From contig MEHQ01002356.1 of the NCBI GenBank assembly GCA_008828725.1, positions 466,514-530,513 of the forward strand: 64,000 nucleotides of DNA, in the 5' to 3' direction. The notes beneath the pieces are model-generated. The model ran no database searches and had not been told where the DNA came from. It saw only the letters and a program-made list of their open reading frames with translations. The stretch comes from Saccharina japonica. Its lineage: Eukaryota > Sar > Phaeophyceae > Laminariales > Laminariaceae. Shown in pieces: positions 23,209-35,384 of the stretch (position 1 is its first letter; each line of letters starts with the position of its first letter). The translations under genes were made by a program, and so were the position numbers.

Positions 23209-24549
23209 TCAAAACGAACACTCAGTTTTAACGCGGAATGAGGGGCCCCTGACGGCCCCATAGGATGGGCTACGGGAGTCTATCTTGCTGTGAATCGTCT
23301 CCACAGTGCAGACGAGTCCGTTCTTCAGAGTGCCGTGATGAGGGCAGTGAGTGGGCTGCTCCCCGCCGAGTCCCCACCGCGACAATTTCCTTCAACCAGC
23401 CATGTGACACCTGGCATTGAAATAGACCGCTTTGGAGCATAAAATATCGCTTTTGTGACTAGCGCATACAGTGGCCACACCGTCGGTCGGTACACCCCAT
23501 GTCGGTAACACGGTGCAATCGCCGTGTGAACATCGTCTCCTGCGGATTAGCACCATGCCATCCCTAGCATGACCCTTGCGGTACGCCGGCCTCATGCTAC
23601 CCTCAGCATTGAAACTTGGCGCCATAAAGCAGAAGTCACGTAAGCGACGCCTGGTGCAGACATTTACCATGCCGTCCTCAGCATGTGTCTTGCAGTACAC
23701 AGCCGTCTTGCTGCCCTTGATGTTAAAACTTGTCCGCGCCTTGCAAGAGCCATTCAAGCAACGCTTGTTACAAACGTCTACCATGCCTTCTTGAGCATGT
23801 TCCTTGCAGTACGCCGATCTCTCTTCACCCTCGAAATTGAAACTGGGGCGCTTAATACATGAACCATGCAAGCAAGGCCTGTTGCTAACGTCTATCATGC
23901 CGTCTTTAGCATGTCGATTGCAGTACACACCCGTCCTGCCGCCCTTGATGTTAAACTTTGGCTGGATCTTGCAGGAGTCATGGGCGCAGCCCCTTCCAAG
24001 GACACGCACCATGTCGTATTCAGCGTGTTGCTTGCAGTACATCGCGATCGTGCTCCCCTCAACGTTGAAACTTGGCAGTTTAATGCAGGAGTCATGTAAG
24101 CAACGCCTTGCGCGAACATCGACCATGCTGTCATCAGCGTGTTGCTTGCAGTACGCCGCCGTCTTGCTCGCACGCGAATTGCAGGAGTCATGTGCGCAAG
24201 GTCTTCCAAGGACACGCACCATGCCGTCGTCATCGTGTTGCTTGCAGTACACCGCCATCCTGCTACCCTCGACGTCGAAGGATGGGTGTCTAGTGCAGGA
24301 GCTATGTGAGCAAGGCTGTCGGCCGACGAACACCATGCCGTCTTCAGCATGTTTCTTGCAGTATGCAGCCGTCTTGATGCATTTGGTGTTTAAACTCGGC
24401 CGCGTCTTGCAAGAGCTTTGCAAGCAACGCCGGTTTTTGACGTCTACCATGCCATCGCCAGCATGTTGTTTGCAGTAAGCCGCCGTTATGCTGCCTTCGA
24501 CGTTGAAGGTCGCGTATCGTGTGCAGGAAGCACATGCGCAGCGCACCAT
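23209..24549 (-). pseudogene. EsV-1-7 repeat protein, copy D, nonsense-interrupted
   Basis: The frame starts with ATG in the same context as the other copies and runs 385 codons to a TGA at 23392-23394. That TGA sits exactly where the second Cys of the last repeat is expected, consistent with a TGC/TGT to TGA change. Downstream the same frame stays open for 60 more codons and keeps the family ending (ARW-like RWGL, THCPHH, then KTECSF). The intact form would have eleven repeats and 446 residues. Repeat 4 is shortened by about six residues, and repeat 9 has lost its first and third Cys to Arg. This is the most diverged copy. A truncated 385-residue protein could still be made; read-through is possible but unsupported. 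Confidence 0.85.
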
Positions 24550-25179
24550 GGTTTTTGGGTACTGCGGCGGTCGAATACCTAAGGGATAGCAAGACGGGGC
24601 GTAAACACAGCAAGGAGGTTGATGGCTGAGTTATTGTACTTCTCGTTACTGCAGTCATCATCAAATATATGCGGGTTTTCGACGGCCTTGTAGTTGAAGG
24701 CCACAATGACATGGTCACACACGCTTAGTATACATAAATGGCTACCACGGCCTACAGCGATATCGCACATCGCCGGTTCCATTCATGGTGTGTTGTCGTA
24801 GCGCTTGGCCTCCCCCCCCCGTTGAATCGTCAAACGACCATATTGTATCCCTTGTTGACCAGCAAACGAGAGGGTGATAACTAAATGGGTTTACGGGAGT
24901 GTTGGAAAGATTAGATGTGTGAGGTGTGCAATTACCGTCTGCCTATACCGGATAATATGAACAACTAATATAATATCCAAACAGAAGCAATGTAGGGTGG
25001 ACTCGTCGCTTTAAACGACATAGGTTCGAGGCGCAGCAAGTGAGCATCGTGAACGCTGGTTGTGTTACTGGTTCGATATCGCCTACCGACCTCTACGGTA
25101 CAAATTCGTCAAACTAACACTTCGTAAACCAGACCTGCAGGCCGCACGCACGGCTCAAATCTGATCATATATTTCGATC
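24550..25179 (-). other. region upstream of pseudogene D
   Basis: Just upstream of the ATG (24550-24606, minus) the in-frame peptide PSCYPLGIRPPQ matches the equivalent peptide of copies A-C, with a CTTAG/GT splice-acceptor-like site. Beyond about 24790 I see nothing recognisable. Confidence 0.5.
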
Positions 25180-25450
25180 AGTGTGAAGCACGGCGCGGCA
25201 AGGCTTGTGCAAAGTTACGGATCGATCTGCCTCCACGAACCCCACATCTAGACGAGGTCACACGAAGTCCGCAATACGTAGTCGACGCGCAAAATATGTG
25301 TTGTGCGTGATGCATCGCCTGTTCCTCGAACCCAGCATATATTGTGAGCAGGATGAAGGACATGAACGTATGACTCCTTCGTGGGAAGTCCAGCGTTACA
25401 CCGTTGGAAAGACCCACGTGTGTTGCATTGCTCACAACAACCATTACCTG
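25180..25450 (-). repeat. segmental unit D, distal segment fragment
   Basis: Reverse-complemented, it aligns with part of 9230-9430 in unit A; the best block is GTGGAGGCAGATCGATC (minus, near 25220) against CGGAGGCAGATCGATC. This places pseudogene D in the same duplicated unit, inverted, and with the leader segment largely missing. Confidence 0.5.
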
Positions 25451-26662
25451 GTAAGATGTACAATAAACAATGCCTGAATCATTTTTTAGCGGCCTTTGGT
25501 CAGTATCGACCCATGATCAGTAATTTCAGACCACTCGGTCAAAAGTATCGTGTTTTGGTTTATAGTCCAGACGTTGAGGTTCATAAATACATAGTTCAGT
25601 ATAAAGTCCCTATGTAAAAGTATATGGATCGTCTTATTTTCTCATAACGACAGCATTCAATGTGCGCCGAGCGTACGAGTTTGACATTACCTTCCGTTCA
25701 GTATAGTCTATTTGGCTTACCTCTATCGGGGCGGATGTAATTTAGCTAGCGTTCTAGTGAGCATCAGGGCACGTTGCTGAGTATCAGGGAAAGAGGCCAC
25801 GGGACACGCAGCCGGCCCGTACAACAGCCAATCGACTACATCTACCCGTAGTGTGTACTTTCTTTGTCGAGATAATAACGTCATGGTGGTCATGCTCACC
25901 TCAATCGCTCTTCTTCGTTTCCGCATTTTGTCCATAGAGTCTAATTGTTTTTATGTTTCAAGAAAATATATTCTACATCGCCACGAGTGTTCTTCAGAGC
26001 CACTTGGCACCACGTCTGGACCTCTTTATCACATACTAGAGAGAGCCCCGACTAACAGCATTTCAACAACCATGCCTTTTACTCAGGTATCGAACGGCCA
26101 CAGAGCACACGGTCATCCCCCAAATTAAGTTAATGGCGCGGTTGTATTTGTACTTGGCCGGCGCACTGTTATTCTCTATTCGTGCAAGATTCAAAACGCC
26201 TTGACAGGAGCAGCTGAAGAGATTTCTGTCCAGATATTCGTTTCGCCTTAGTAGTCTGTTATCACGGCTTGGGTCGTCCCCGATGAAAAACACGAATATA
26301 TTCACGGCTCCTTCTGCATGCTCCTACACAGATAGATAGGTCATTTCTGAAACGTAGAATGAGTCATCGAAACTAAAGCTGCCGGGCTCAGCCTAAGTAG
26401 GGCGCCTCCAAAACCAACACAATATGTATGGTAGAGCATAACGCTGTCTTGCCATCGCTTGCACCGATAGTCAAAACCCAGGGAATAACCCCACTCCCTC
26501 ATATGCAACTGACGCCGACCCGTGTATACACGCTGGCCTAGCTAGTGCAGAACTACTGCGAACTTCAAGGAAATGGCGCTAGGGAGGGCAACATATCAAA
26601 TAATGCACAGCAATATTGGAGCCATGTCGTACAAATATATCAATTAAACTATGTCTTACGAC
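25451..26662. other. no recognised feature
   Basis: No gene, RNA or clear repeat seen. Confidence 0.5.
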
Positions 26663-26957
26663 ACAAAACGAGGATATCAGCTACCAGTGTATACGTACTA
26701 CTGCTGCTTCTACAACATAAAGACAATACTTCGATACGTTACGGTAGCAAGAAACACAAATAGAGTCGCCTGGAATAAGGTTTCCAAGTCCAGCGACGAC
26801 AATACCCAAACAAAACGAGGATATCGGGTACCAGTGCATACGTACTGCTGCTGCTTCTACAAATATAAAACCAATGCTTCGATACGTTAAGGTAGCAGAA
26901 AACACAAATATATTCGCCTGGAATAACGTTTCCAAGTCCGGCGACGACAATATCTCA
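26663..26957 (+). repeat. 147-bp tandem repeat, two copies
   Basis: The block beginning ACAAAACGAGGATATC at 26663 recurs at 26810 with about 90% identity by eye, including CGATACGTTA, GGTTTCCAAGTCC and GCGACGACAAT landmarks. Confidence 0.9.
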
Positions 26958-29900
26958 GAACGATGGCACGAATACTGCTGTTGATTCACCATACTCGCGG
27001 CGGTGCACCAAGGGGCCCACATCCCCTGCGACAAACTAGGGGTAGGAACTACAGTTGAGGCTGGGGCTGACATACAAAGCCTCTAATACGACAAAAATGG
27101 TAGGCGAGACGATGTCAGGAGCAGAATTGATAGCAACTCGGGCATTTCAAAATGTTTAGTCAACAATGCAACGCAGGTGGAACACTCCCACGAGCTAGAG
27201 AAGTGAACGCGCAAGGTCCAGCGATGTGAAGGCAACGCAATGAAATGGCGAGGACAGACACGTGGCATACGCTCGCTTGTGGTACTAGGAAAACGTATCT
27301 TCCGCTCGTTGTGTTGCCCTCATATAAACACGCAACTTCGAGGCCGGCAGTCTATCTTTACTAAACACCTACACCAATATTTCCGCCGACCACGACCCAG
27401 ACTCCAAAATGCTTGCATACCCGGTATATTGCCGCTGCTGCGTGAGCTGTTCCAGTAACGTGTAATGCCATTCATCGTTCCAAGTGATAGTGTGGTACAC
27501 TAAGATATATGAAGTGCTGCAAAAGGTGGAAGTACCAACAAAACAACGTCAAGGCCAAGGTCAAACGACAACATGATAATTAAAGCTGGCGATGCCTCGT
27601 AAATCAAACCTCAACATACCCGCGTGGACTGATACCGTGGTTGTAGTTCGGGACGTTCAGTTTGAACTTTTATTTAGTGCGAGATGAAGCTCTAGTTTAG
27701 TTCTATCCAGATGCTGCTGTACAGAAGTACCTGAAAATAAACTGGTAGTAATAGTTGGTATGATACCGCTGCGTGGCGTGACGTTACTGTGATACGCTGA
27801 GAGAGCTTTAGACTGTGTCACGTACATATGTCTGTTGCAAAGAAAAGACGAGAAGCCAGGAGGACGGCGAGACTTCGTCATCGCGCGGGGTTCAGTATAT
27901 GGTTTCGAAGCCGGAGTTCTGTACACCGCCTTAGCCCCTTTATGACTGCAGTCCCGTTGGGGACAAAACACTTCGAATTGGAGTCAGCTCTACGGTATTA
28001 TGCAGTCCAGTCATATAGGAGCTGACCTGTCGTCATCGCCCTTTGGCTCCCCTGGCCGGAGCCTCTGCAATGCAAAATGTATCATGAATGCGCGGCCCTC
28101 CCACCTGCGACGAGGCATCCCGGAACTAGTGTTGAATTGTGAGAGCCTGAACGGTTCAGGGAATCATTCGAATTTGAGTGCCGAAAGGTCCCATAATGCG
28201 ATCATATGTCCATTTCAAGGCGAGAACAATGTAAACTCTGAAACAACAACGGTATCCGTTGTATATTTAAAAACAACATATTAGAGTTCGCCACGTTCGC
28301 CTCTACCATCAGTATCGTTATTGCATGCTGTAAATGAACGATAACAAAATGTTTCTTACGAAGGGCCAACATAAAAATTCGAAAGACCCAGTACTAATAC
28401 GTACAAGCAAGTATATGCAGAGCACGAATGGTGATCATATACAACACGTAGGTGTATATTAAATACTCCGTACAAGTATAAATACGAGTACCAGTGTCTA
28501 CGACTATGGTACAAGCACGAGTACGGGCAAACACGAGTACGAGCACGAGTGGGTGGTAGCCTTGATTGTCAGGTGAAACAAGGGTTTATCCATTGAGAAC
28601 AGTCACGAATATGAATGCAAGCCGTACATGTCTACACTGCAAAATAGTTTGAAATCTGATTTGTACATCAAACTGATTTGTAATCCCTGGCCATAGTGGC
28701 ATTTAACTCATAGGATTACTTAAAAACGCGACTGAAAATGCCAATTCTAAGCGCTACTTACCCTACTCAAGGCACAGGGGCCAGAACAAACCGGCTTCCA
28801 TACGGAGCCTTCGCAATGTTTCTTCGCGCAGAGTAAATAAAAACTGATACCACGGTGACGAGAGGACGAAGGATTGATATTCTAGATCTCTACCGAGCGG
28901 ACACAATATCGTCGAACAAAAACCTGATGTTGTTTTCCTGAGGGTGGCGTCGTGAGGTATTCAGGCGATATAGTCGGGTAAAAGTAGGCATGTTCTGGCC
29001 AAGTCGGATAGCGCAGGGTTACACACAATACGTGCACAACTACGAGCCTTTTGAAACGGCCTGCCTCGCGTTACCGAATCAACGGTGTACCTTTCCGTTT
29101 AGAGGGGAAAACTGTTTTACTTCCATAGCGGAGGGGTAGAATGTCTATCAATAGGCCTGATCTATGATGTGAATGTTGCTTTCCAGGTATTGGCATGTTA
29201 AGGCAGCATACATCCCTTTTGGTACGCATCTGTTGCCGCGTATAAACAACCGAGTAGGAATCTTGGCTGCAGCCTTCTTGCTGTTTATACTAATAATAAC
29301 TGATGTGCCCGTCCACATTTCCACCGACGTTTCACAATCAGACACATTATTCGACGAGTTCCATAACGGCTGGGTGCTTCACACGAGGATCGGGCGGCAG
29401 CATACGCTAGAACTTTACCCATCAGCGTTTCACGGAGAATCGCGATAGGTACTTCCACACAAGACAAGCCGACATTGAATAATTTTACACATGTTGATGA
29501 GCTTTTCTACGTCTATATCTTCCCAGGTTGAGACTTGGAGGTTGTGGTCGAGCCTCAGTTATTTGTATCAGGTAGTACTTGCGGTGTTTGTCAGCTCGTC
29601 GTGGCTTATGAGTACGCATGGTGAACTCACATGTGGATGAGGGATCAAGACACGGACTACAACGAGGGGCTAACGCTGATCCCTGCTAGGCGGGTTCGTA
29701 TGCGAACTTCGACACAAGAAAAGGTGACTATGGCGACCCCATGCCCAGTTGATTGTGTGTTCTCAACAAGCAGAGCGGACGAAGAGCAAAACATGAGTGG
29801 CGTCGTGCGGGAGACGCGTGTACACTCATTCCCAGACCACACTGAAGCACATAAACCCAAATGAACTCATGACGATCCACGAATTTATCTTCGTTCCCAG

Positions 29901-31629
29901 TGTTTCCCGAAAACGGCTGTATTTTTTAACTGAACCGACATTTAACCGATTACTGGTTGGACCTAGGTGAACTACCGTAACACGACAGTACAGTTCCAAG
30001 GGGTACATGCTTTTTAAACGCATCTCAAAGACTCATGACTTATTTCAGCCTGCACTGCAAACTCAACACCACAAACATATCCGCCCCGGAGCGACGCCCA
30101 TGCCATCAGAGACTACATGCGACGTGTACGATAACGCCTTAAACTAGTATAAGGCCGGCTGTTACTTCCTCCTGTACTAGACAAAAACGTGATACCCAAC
30201 GGATCACAGCACTACTCCGGCATGGGTACTGGCTACGTACTAATGATGTAGTACGAGATAAATATATTTGATAACTCTGCTTATGAAAGCAGTGACCATA
30301 TGATTATCACTATCGCAGTCAGAAGGGTCACCTCTGACACATACTTTAGCTGGCATTGTGGTGACTTGGGTGGTGACCAGCAGCTGTAGCCGACATGTTA
30401 TTCGGGAATAACCTTAGCTGTGTTTTGTGCCCCCGCCTTTTGTGCTCATATCATCGCAGCAGCTTCACATTCAATTTTCGCAAGTGAGGATCATGTGTTA
30501 TCTTTGAGGTAAACAACCGTACCCTCATGCTCCGGAGATCCACGAATACGCAGCACTCGTGATGGAAACCAAAATCAATGGGGTCCATATACGTCATTGG
30601 TGTCCTTATCGAAGATCCGATGGTGTACATATTGACGGGGATCAGCTGAGAAAGCTAACAGTTTGTTGACTCGATATCGGCGGTTGTCGCTTTGCTCTTT
30701 TCACAAGATGGCATGCCGGTCAAAGTACGTGGGAAGTAAAAAAACGGCAGTCTACATCAGTCCATGCACTCTACTGGTTTAACTTTGTTGTTTCTTTAAT
30801 CGATGTAGATGACGAGTGTCTCTGATGCTGTACGATCCGTTGTCCGACGTGGGGATCTAAGGTACCTATGAAAAGGCTACGAATAACGATTGTGGCTGCT
30901 TGATGTGGTGTACATGCCGTCCGTGCTTCGAACGGTGTACATGTCGGTTAGGGGCTTCGCCTCATTTGGAGGCCCCAGCAGCCAGCACGGTACTTCAAAC
31001 ACTAAATGGTAGAGCGCTTTGGGAGGCCCACACAAGTGCCCTCGCGGGAGAAACATTGGGGGTAGGCCCACGGACGTGGTTTTTCTACCCATCACCTGAA
31101 ATATCCAGGCTTTAAATAAGAGTGGGGCCTCCGTTGTACTGCAACGCGAAAACTGCGTTTTAGATGTTTCGCAGTGACTTTGGTCACTGGGTGCGGTCAT
31201 GTCAGCTCATTTTAATTCCCAAATACCCTCCTTTTCAACAGTGTTTTGATTTGACGTCAAGTTCCATTAATGTTTTGTAATGACCACCCTAAAACGTTGT
31301 AACTAGTCCATCTTCCACTGCTAAATGGGGCTGTTTCCAATCAACCATATTCGATAGTTGATATGATGCACATAATTTAGCTCTAACGCTCCAACCGGCG
31401 CTCGAATTATCTGTCACTAACCAAGCAAACATTCAACGTGCCATCTGAGCTGTTTGATTGGGCTCGGCTCTTGTGGCGTCAATGCTATGTTGTCTCGTCC
31501 GCGACCTAGGAGCCAGCACCTACAACGGTATAATGACAATTTTAATACGGGTACATATGAACAGCGTATGTATGCACAAACGCTGAAACGAATACTAAAT
31601 ATAAGTCATATAGCTACAACCCTTCACAG
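26958..31629. other. 4.7-kb gene-poor stretch
   Basis: Only short unrelated frames are present. The one structure noticed is a degenerate CGAGTA/CGAGCA microsatellite at about 28470-28551. I recognise no gene, retroelement domain or RNA. Confidence 0.5.
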
Positions 31630-31760
31630 GCGAAGCGGCGTGGGGTGGGTCCAGGCGAAGCTCCGTCCTGTGACCCCAGCAGAGCTGGCAACCCTTTGTT
31701 TTTTGCGCTTGACCTATTGTTTGGATGGAATTGCCAGGAAGCGGCGTGGGCCAGACGATC
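31630..31760 (+). repeat. dispersed repeat family R1, copy 1
   Basis: It shares TTGGATGGAATTGCCAGGAAGCG-type sequence and a GAGCC/CCC-rich 5' part with copies at 32200-32365 and 33355-33490, in the same order. By eye identity is about 65-75%. Confidence 0.5.
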
Positions 31761-31800
31761 GGTCGTGTGTGTAATGGGAACCACAATCAGTCGTCGTGTT

Positions 31801-31920
31801 CTCTATGGTCGTCATGGCCCATGCCCCATGCCATAGGTTCAAGCCCCATGCCATAGGTGAGGCCGAAGTCCGGGACCACATGATCCATGATCCATGATTA
31901 CATGCCCCATGATGTTCATC
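31801..31920 (+). repeat. CCATG-rich short repeat cluster
   Basis: GCCCCATGCCATAGGT occurs with a near copy about 20 bases apart, followed by repeated CATGATCCATGAT units. Confidence 0.7.
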
Positions 31921-32199
31921 CGAAACTTGACGGTAAAAAAAACAACACAAGTTACGCCGCTTGGTATTTTTTTCATGCACCGAGTAACACAGAGACGACC
32001 CACACGTAGAAGCAAGCAGTGCGGGAGGTTCTTGTTTTTCAAATATTCAGTACCAATCGCAGCAGGATTATGTACTACTGAAACGGTACACACTACACAC
32101 TACAAACAACAGCAATCCGCATCTACATGTAAAAAAGAGTGATATCGATTGCAAATCGAATGCACTTAAGAACGCGTGCGAGACAAGAAGAGTACTTGT

Positions 32200-32365
32200 C
32201 GCCATATTGCACAGGCTGTGCGGCGGAGATCGGGTCAAGGCGGAGCCCCGATCCGCGCCCCGCTATACCGACAAACCCCGCGGGTGAGTCAATCATTGAC
32301 TCGCTCCATGGATTATTGATTGGATGGAAGCGCCCAGGTAGCCGAGTGGGTCAGGCGTATACTAC
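32200..32365 (+). repeat. dispersed repeat family R1, copy 2
   Basis: Blocks shared with copy 3 are ACAAACCCCG or GCAAACCCCG, GTGAGTCAA or GCGAGTCAA, and a TTGATTGGATGGAA or TTGAATGGAATT end. It ends GGTAGCCGAGTGGGTCAGGC, whose TAGCCGAGTGG fits an RNA polymerase III A-box, but no B-box follows. Bases 32366-32500 hold nothing else recognised. Confidence 0.5.
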
Positions 32366-32539
32366 TACATACAGCAGCAGCAGTCTAGGCAGTACATCCG
32401 GTCTTGTTCTTGTTCCTTGAGTAATAGTCGCAGCAAAACGAAGGGGTAGACTCTACTGACAAACATAGTATTACTGAAGTATAACAGTGTATACCACACA
32501 CCTGTTGATGATATTTCGTGTTTTGGAATTAGATCACGC

Positions 32540-32660
32540 GGGGTGGTATACCGTGGGGGACCGGTATCCACCGTACACCCTGTGACGAAGTGGGTTGTCG
32601 TTCGGGATTTAAGATTATTCACCACCCCGGGTGGTATACCGTAGGGGTGTGGTAACATTG
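32540..32660 (+). repeat. GGTGGTATACCGT direct repeat
   Basis: GGGGTGGTATACCGTGGGGG and GGGTGGTATACCGTAGGGG lie about 94 bp apart, and an ACCACCCCGGGTGGT near-palindrome lies at the second copy. Confidence 0.6.
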
Positions 32661-32956
32661 GGGGTGAACAGCGATTTGAAACGAGTCTTGCTGCCATATT
32701 CTAGGCAGACGGCCAAGCAATGACGTGATCGAGCCTGGAACCGCAGCAGGAGTTCTCTGAGCCGCAGACATGTTTTGCTCGTTGCGATGGACCACGCTTG
32801 CACTACGGCCCTGTACCTCTTCCACCTCCATGCTGCTTGTATGCTGCTTGGTATACAAGATGGGGTGTGGTATACACTGTCATATACGGTACTGTACGTA
32901 CACACTATTACACACAGCGGTTATTAATAGTTGGAGCAGAAGCAGTAGTACGTATA

Positions 32957-33291
32957 GCCGGTCGCCCCGGTAGACCAGTGGTCAGCTTCAAAGACTACAG
33001 GCATTGGTACCCGAGTTCGAATCCCACCGTGGTGAGATTTTGACTTTATTTGAAAAAATGAAAAGGAACCAATTGCTGAGAGCGCCTTCGTGGCGTGGGT
33101 AGGCGGAATCCGACGCAAGTCGATGAGGGAAGACAGTGCTGAAGTCTTCTCGCAATAAAAACACAAGGCACGTACCGTAGTGGGGAGGGGGGAGAAGAGC
33201 CTACTTAGTGACCCCGGATCTGAGTTACGACTAAAGAGGGAGAGAGAAAAGAAGGGCGAAGATAATAAATGGGATAGACAAAAAAAAAAAA
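32957..33291 (+). repeat. tRNA-derived SINE, full-length copy
   Basis: The 5' end resembles a tRNA: TAGACCAGTGG at 32971-32981 fits the internal A-box, and GAGTTCGAATCC at 33013-33024 fits the B-box, about 31 bases apart. A 250-bp unrelated body follows (TTGCTGAGAG, GCGTGGGTAGGCG, AGTCGATGAGGGAAGA, TGACCCCGGATCTGAGTTA), ending in an A-tail of 12 at 33280-33291. This head-body-tail order is the standard SINE structure transcribed by RNA polymerase III. Two further copies (4080-4240, 4968-5290) share the body. No target-site duplication is clear. The head does not fold as an intact tRNA, so it is not a tRNA gene. Confidence 0.75.
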
Positions 33292-33354
33292 GTTCTATCA
33301 TACGATTGGTTGCGGATTGATAGAGCCCTATCACCAAACTACACAACATACAAG

Positions 33355-33490
33355 CGGGGCAGCATTGAGTCGATCGGGGCGCTCCGGCAAACCCCGTGTG
33401 CGAGTCAAAAAAGGCCTCACACAAATCCGTGGAATATTGCTTGAATGGAATTGTCAGGAGGCGAAGTGAGTCAGCCAAACTCGAACAAAT
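33355..33490 (+). repeat. dispersed repeat family R1, copy 3
   Basis: GGCAAACCCCGTGTGCGAGT, then TTGCTTGAATGGAATTGTCA and AGGCGAAGTGAGTCAGCC, match copies 1 and 2 in order. Confidence 0.5.
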
Positions 33491-34589
33491 GTCACTGGGA
33501 CCGCAAGTACAGCAACCCCTCTGCATGCTACGCTACAGGGGGGGGGGGGGGGGCGTACTCATTTGTTGCTTGCCTTAGTCATTTGACCATTGACCACGCA
33601 TCCCTTTCGAGACGGAGCACCGTTCCTACTCCTAATAGAGACACCTCCAACACTTGGGCGCTCATTACGTTGTTTCCATATATTACAAAGAAACCTTTTG
33701 CTAATTTTATCCCCTTCCTGCTTCGCCGCCTGTGGCCACCATCTATCTCCCAAGATAGCGACAGGGGGGGGGGGGCTTATTAAAAGGGGTGCACGCGCCT
33801 GAAAAAAGAAAGGACAAATACGATTGAAATTCCTTGACTGACATTTTTCCCGCGGGCTCAGGGGTAGGTTCTCGTTGTGCTCGATGTTGTTTTGGTCGGT
33901 TCCAGATTCCTATAACCGTACTCCTGCGACCGAAATAACAACTGATCGACTGCGCCATCGATTGCAGGCTGTCGCTGTCTTGGCTGTATGTCCCCGCAAC
34001 CCACACTCTGTAGATAAAGTAGTATAGAAGAAGCTCTATACAACTAACCGGTGTGCCTCGTCCTATACTTGTAGTTCAACTCAGCTGTATGTACTTGTGT
34101 ACCATCACTATAGACGGGGTACGCGCACATATACGTGAACAGCTACATCAGTAGTAGTGCTGCTGCTGCTGCTGCTGCTGCTGGTTGCATGCACGACAAC
34201 ACTGTAATGTTGCTGCTGTGTATTTCATACGCTGCCGGTATCGGCTTGCGTACCCCCTGTTTCTGGGATCTGTTTCTTTATGTTCGTACTTCGACGTACC
34301 ATGCCCACATCGAAAATGTACGTATATGGCTACGGAGCTGGGAACGCGAGATACACTTTTGCAATAGATTGTCCGCACTTGTCGATGCCGACGGCATCGG
34401 GCGCCTGGGAGGTCTCCTTGCCACAAGCCGTGCCAAAGGTCGCGTCAGAGGCCGACGTGCACAGTATGGCTTTGTGTTTTGTCTCGGGACTGTCACGTGT
34501 TTTTTTATGTTACGAAACGCCTGATGTCGGTAATCAGTATCACGAACAAAAAAATCTGTCGTCAGTAATTGCGGTCACGTTTCGTTCAC
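33491..34589. other. gene-poor stretch with homopolymers and a triplet run
   Basis: It contains a 16-base G run at 33538-33553, a 12-base G run at 33764-33775 and a (TGC)n run of about eight triplets at 34158-34182. No gene is supported. Confidence 0.5.
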
Positions 34590-35384
34590 TCAGGTCATCC
34601 CTTACGGATGGGTTCTGAAAGCTGAAAATTAACGTTTCAAAACCGATTGTCTCTCTTACGGGGTTGAAAGGGGGTCCATTCCCGATCAATTTTTTCAATT
34701 ATCACTTTCAAGTCGGCTTCCGCGATTGAAACTCGCGATTGGATTAGGAATGTGATATGTTTCCACAACATCGTTATAGGCAACACGAGTTCGAATGTAC
34801 CGCAAGCAGCAGTTGAGTACAAGCCGCGTCTGTCTGCCAAGCAAGCAACAGCACATATGTGTACTGCTGCTGCTGCTTGCTGTGCCACGCTCCCCGCCCG
34901 CGCGTGCCTCAGGCATTACCACAATGCGATGGGGTCGGATTGTGATGATGTCGGCCACGAGAGCCTTTCAACTGCCCTTGCAGCTGCGACCTAGAGGCTG
35001 CGACCAACGAGGAATACAGACAGGGAGGAGGAAAACACAACTTTTAACGACACCACCGTCGTGTTTCCCGTTGTCCCGGCCACCGTCGGGTACAATGCTT
35101 CTGCGCTGCGTGCTCCGGTGCGACGAACACCTCGATCACCCGCAGTCCAGGGCGGCAGCGAAATAGTTTGGGGGCGATTTCGCGTACGAGTGTATACGAG
35201 TACGAGTAGTACCGTCTTCCTCGTACCGCTGCTGTACACTTTTTGTCACAACTTGCCACCCAGAAATAATTCTCAATTCTTGGGTCATGATAAGATAGCC
35301 AACTTAAATTTTCTCAGTTGGTTTTGACGCTCGCATAAACGTTCATTTTCAGTTTTCGGAAATCATCCGTAAGAGATGGCCTCA
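34590..35384. repeat. inverted repeat pair, arms about 60 bp, 0.7 kb apart
   Basis: The arm at 34590-34645 (CTTACGGATG, TGAAAATTAACGTTTC) and the arm at 35320-35384 (AACGTTCATTTTCAG, CATCCGTAAG) are inverted copies with a few mismatches. The interior shows no transposase or gene. Short trinucleotide runs occur near 34862. The stretch 35391-35839 holds no recognised feature. Confidence 0.55.

Noticed and set aside
22725..23261. 178-codon minus-strand open frame
   Set aside because: It overlaps the conserved tail of pseudogene D in a different frame and has no recognisable motif.
23804..24478. 224-codon plus-strand open frame across pseudogene D
   Set aside because: It is antisense to the EsV-1-7 repeats and repeats with them; the minus-strand frame has the family motif.
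32964..33036. Possible tRNA gene
   Set aside because: A-box and B-box are present, but the acceptor and anticodon stems do not pair well, and a shared SINE body and A-tail follow.
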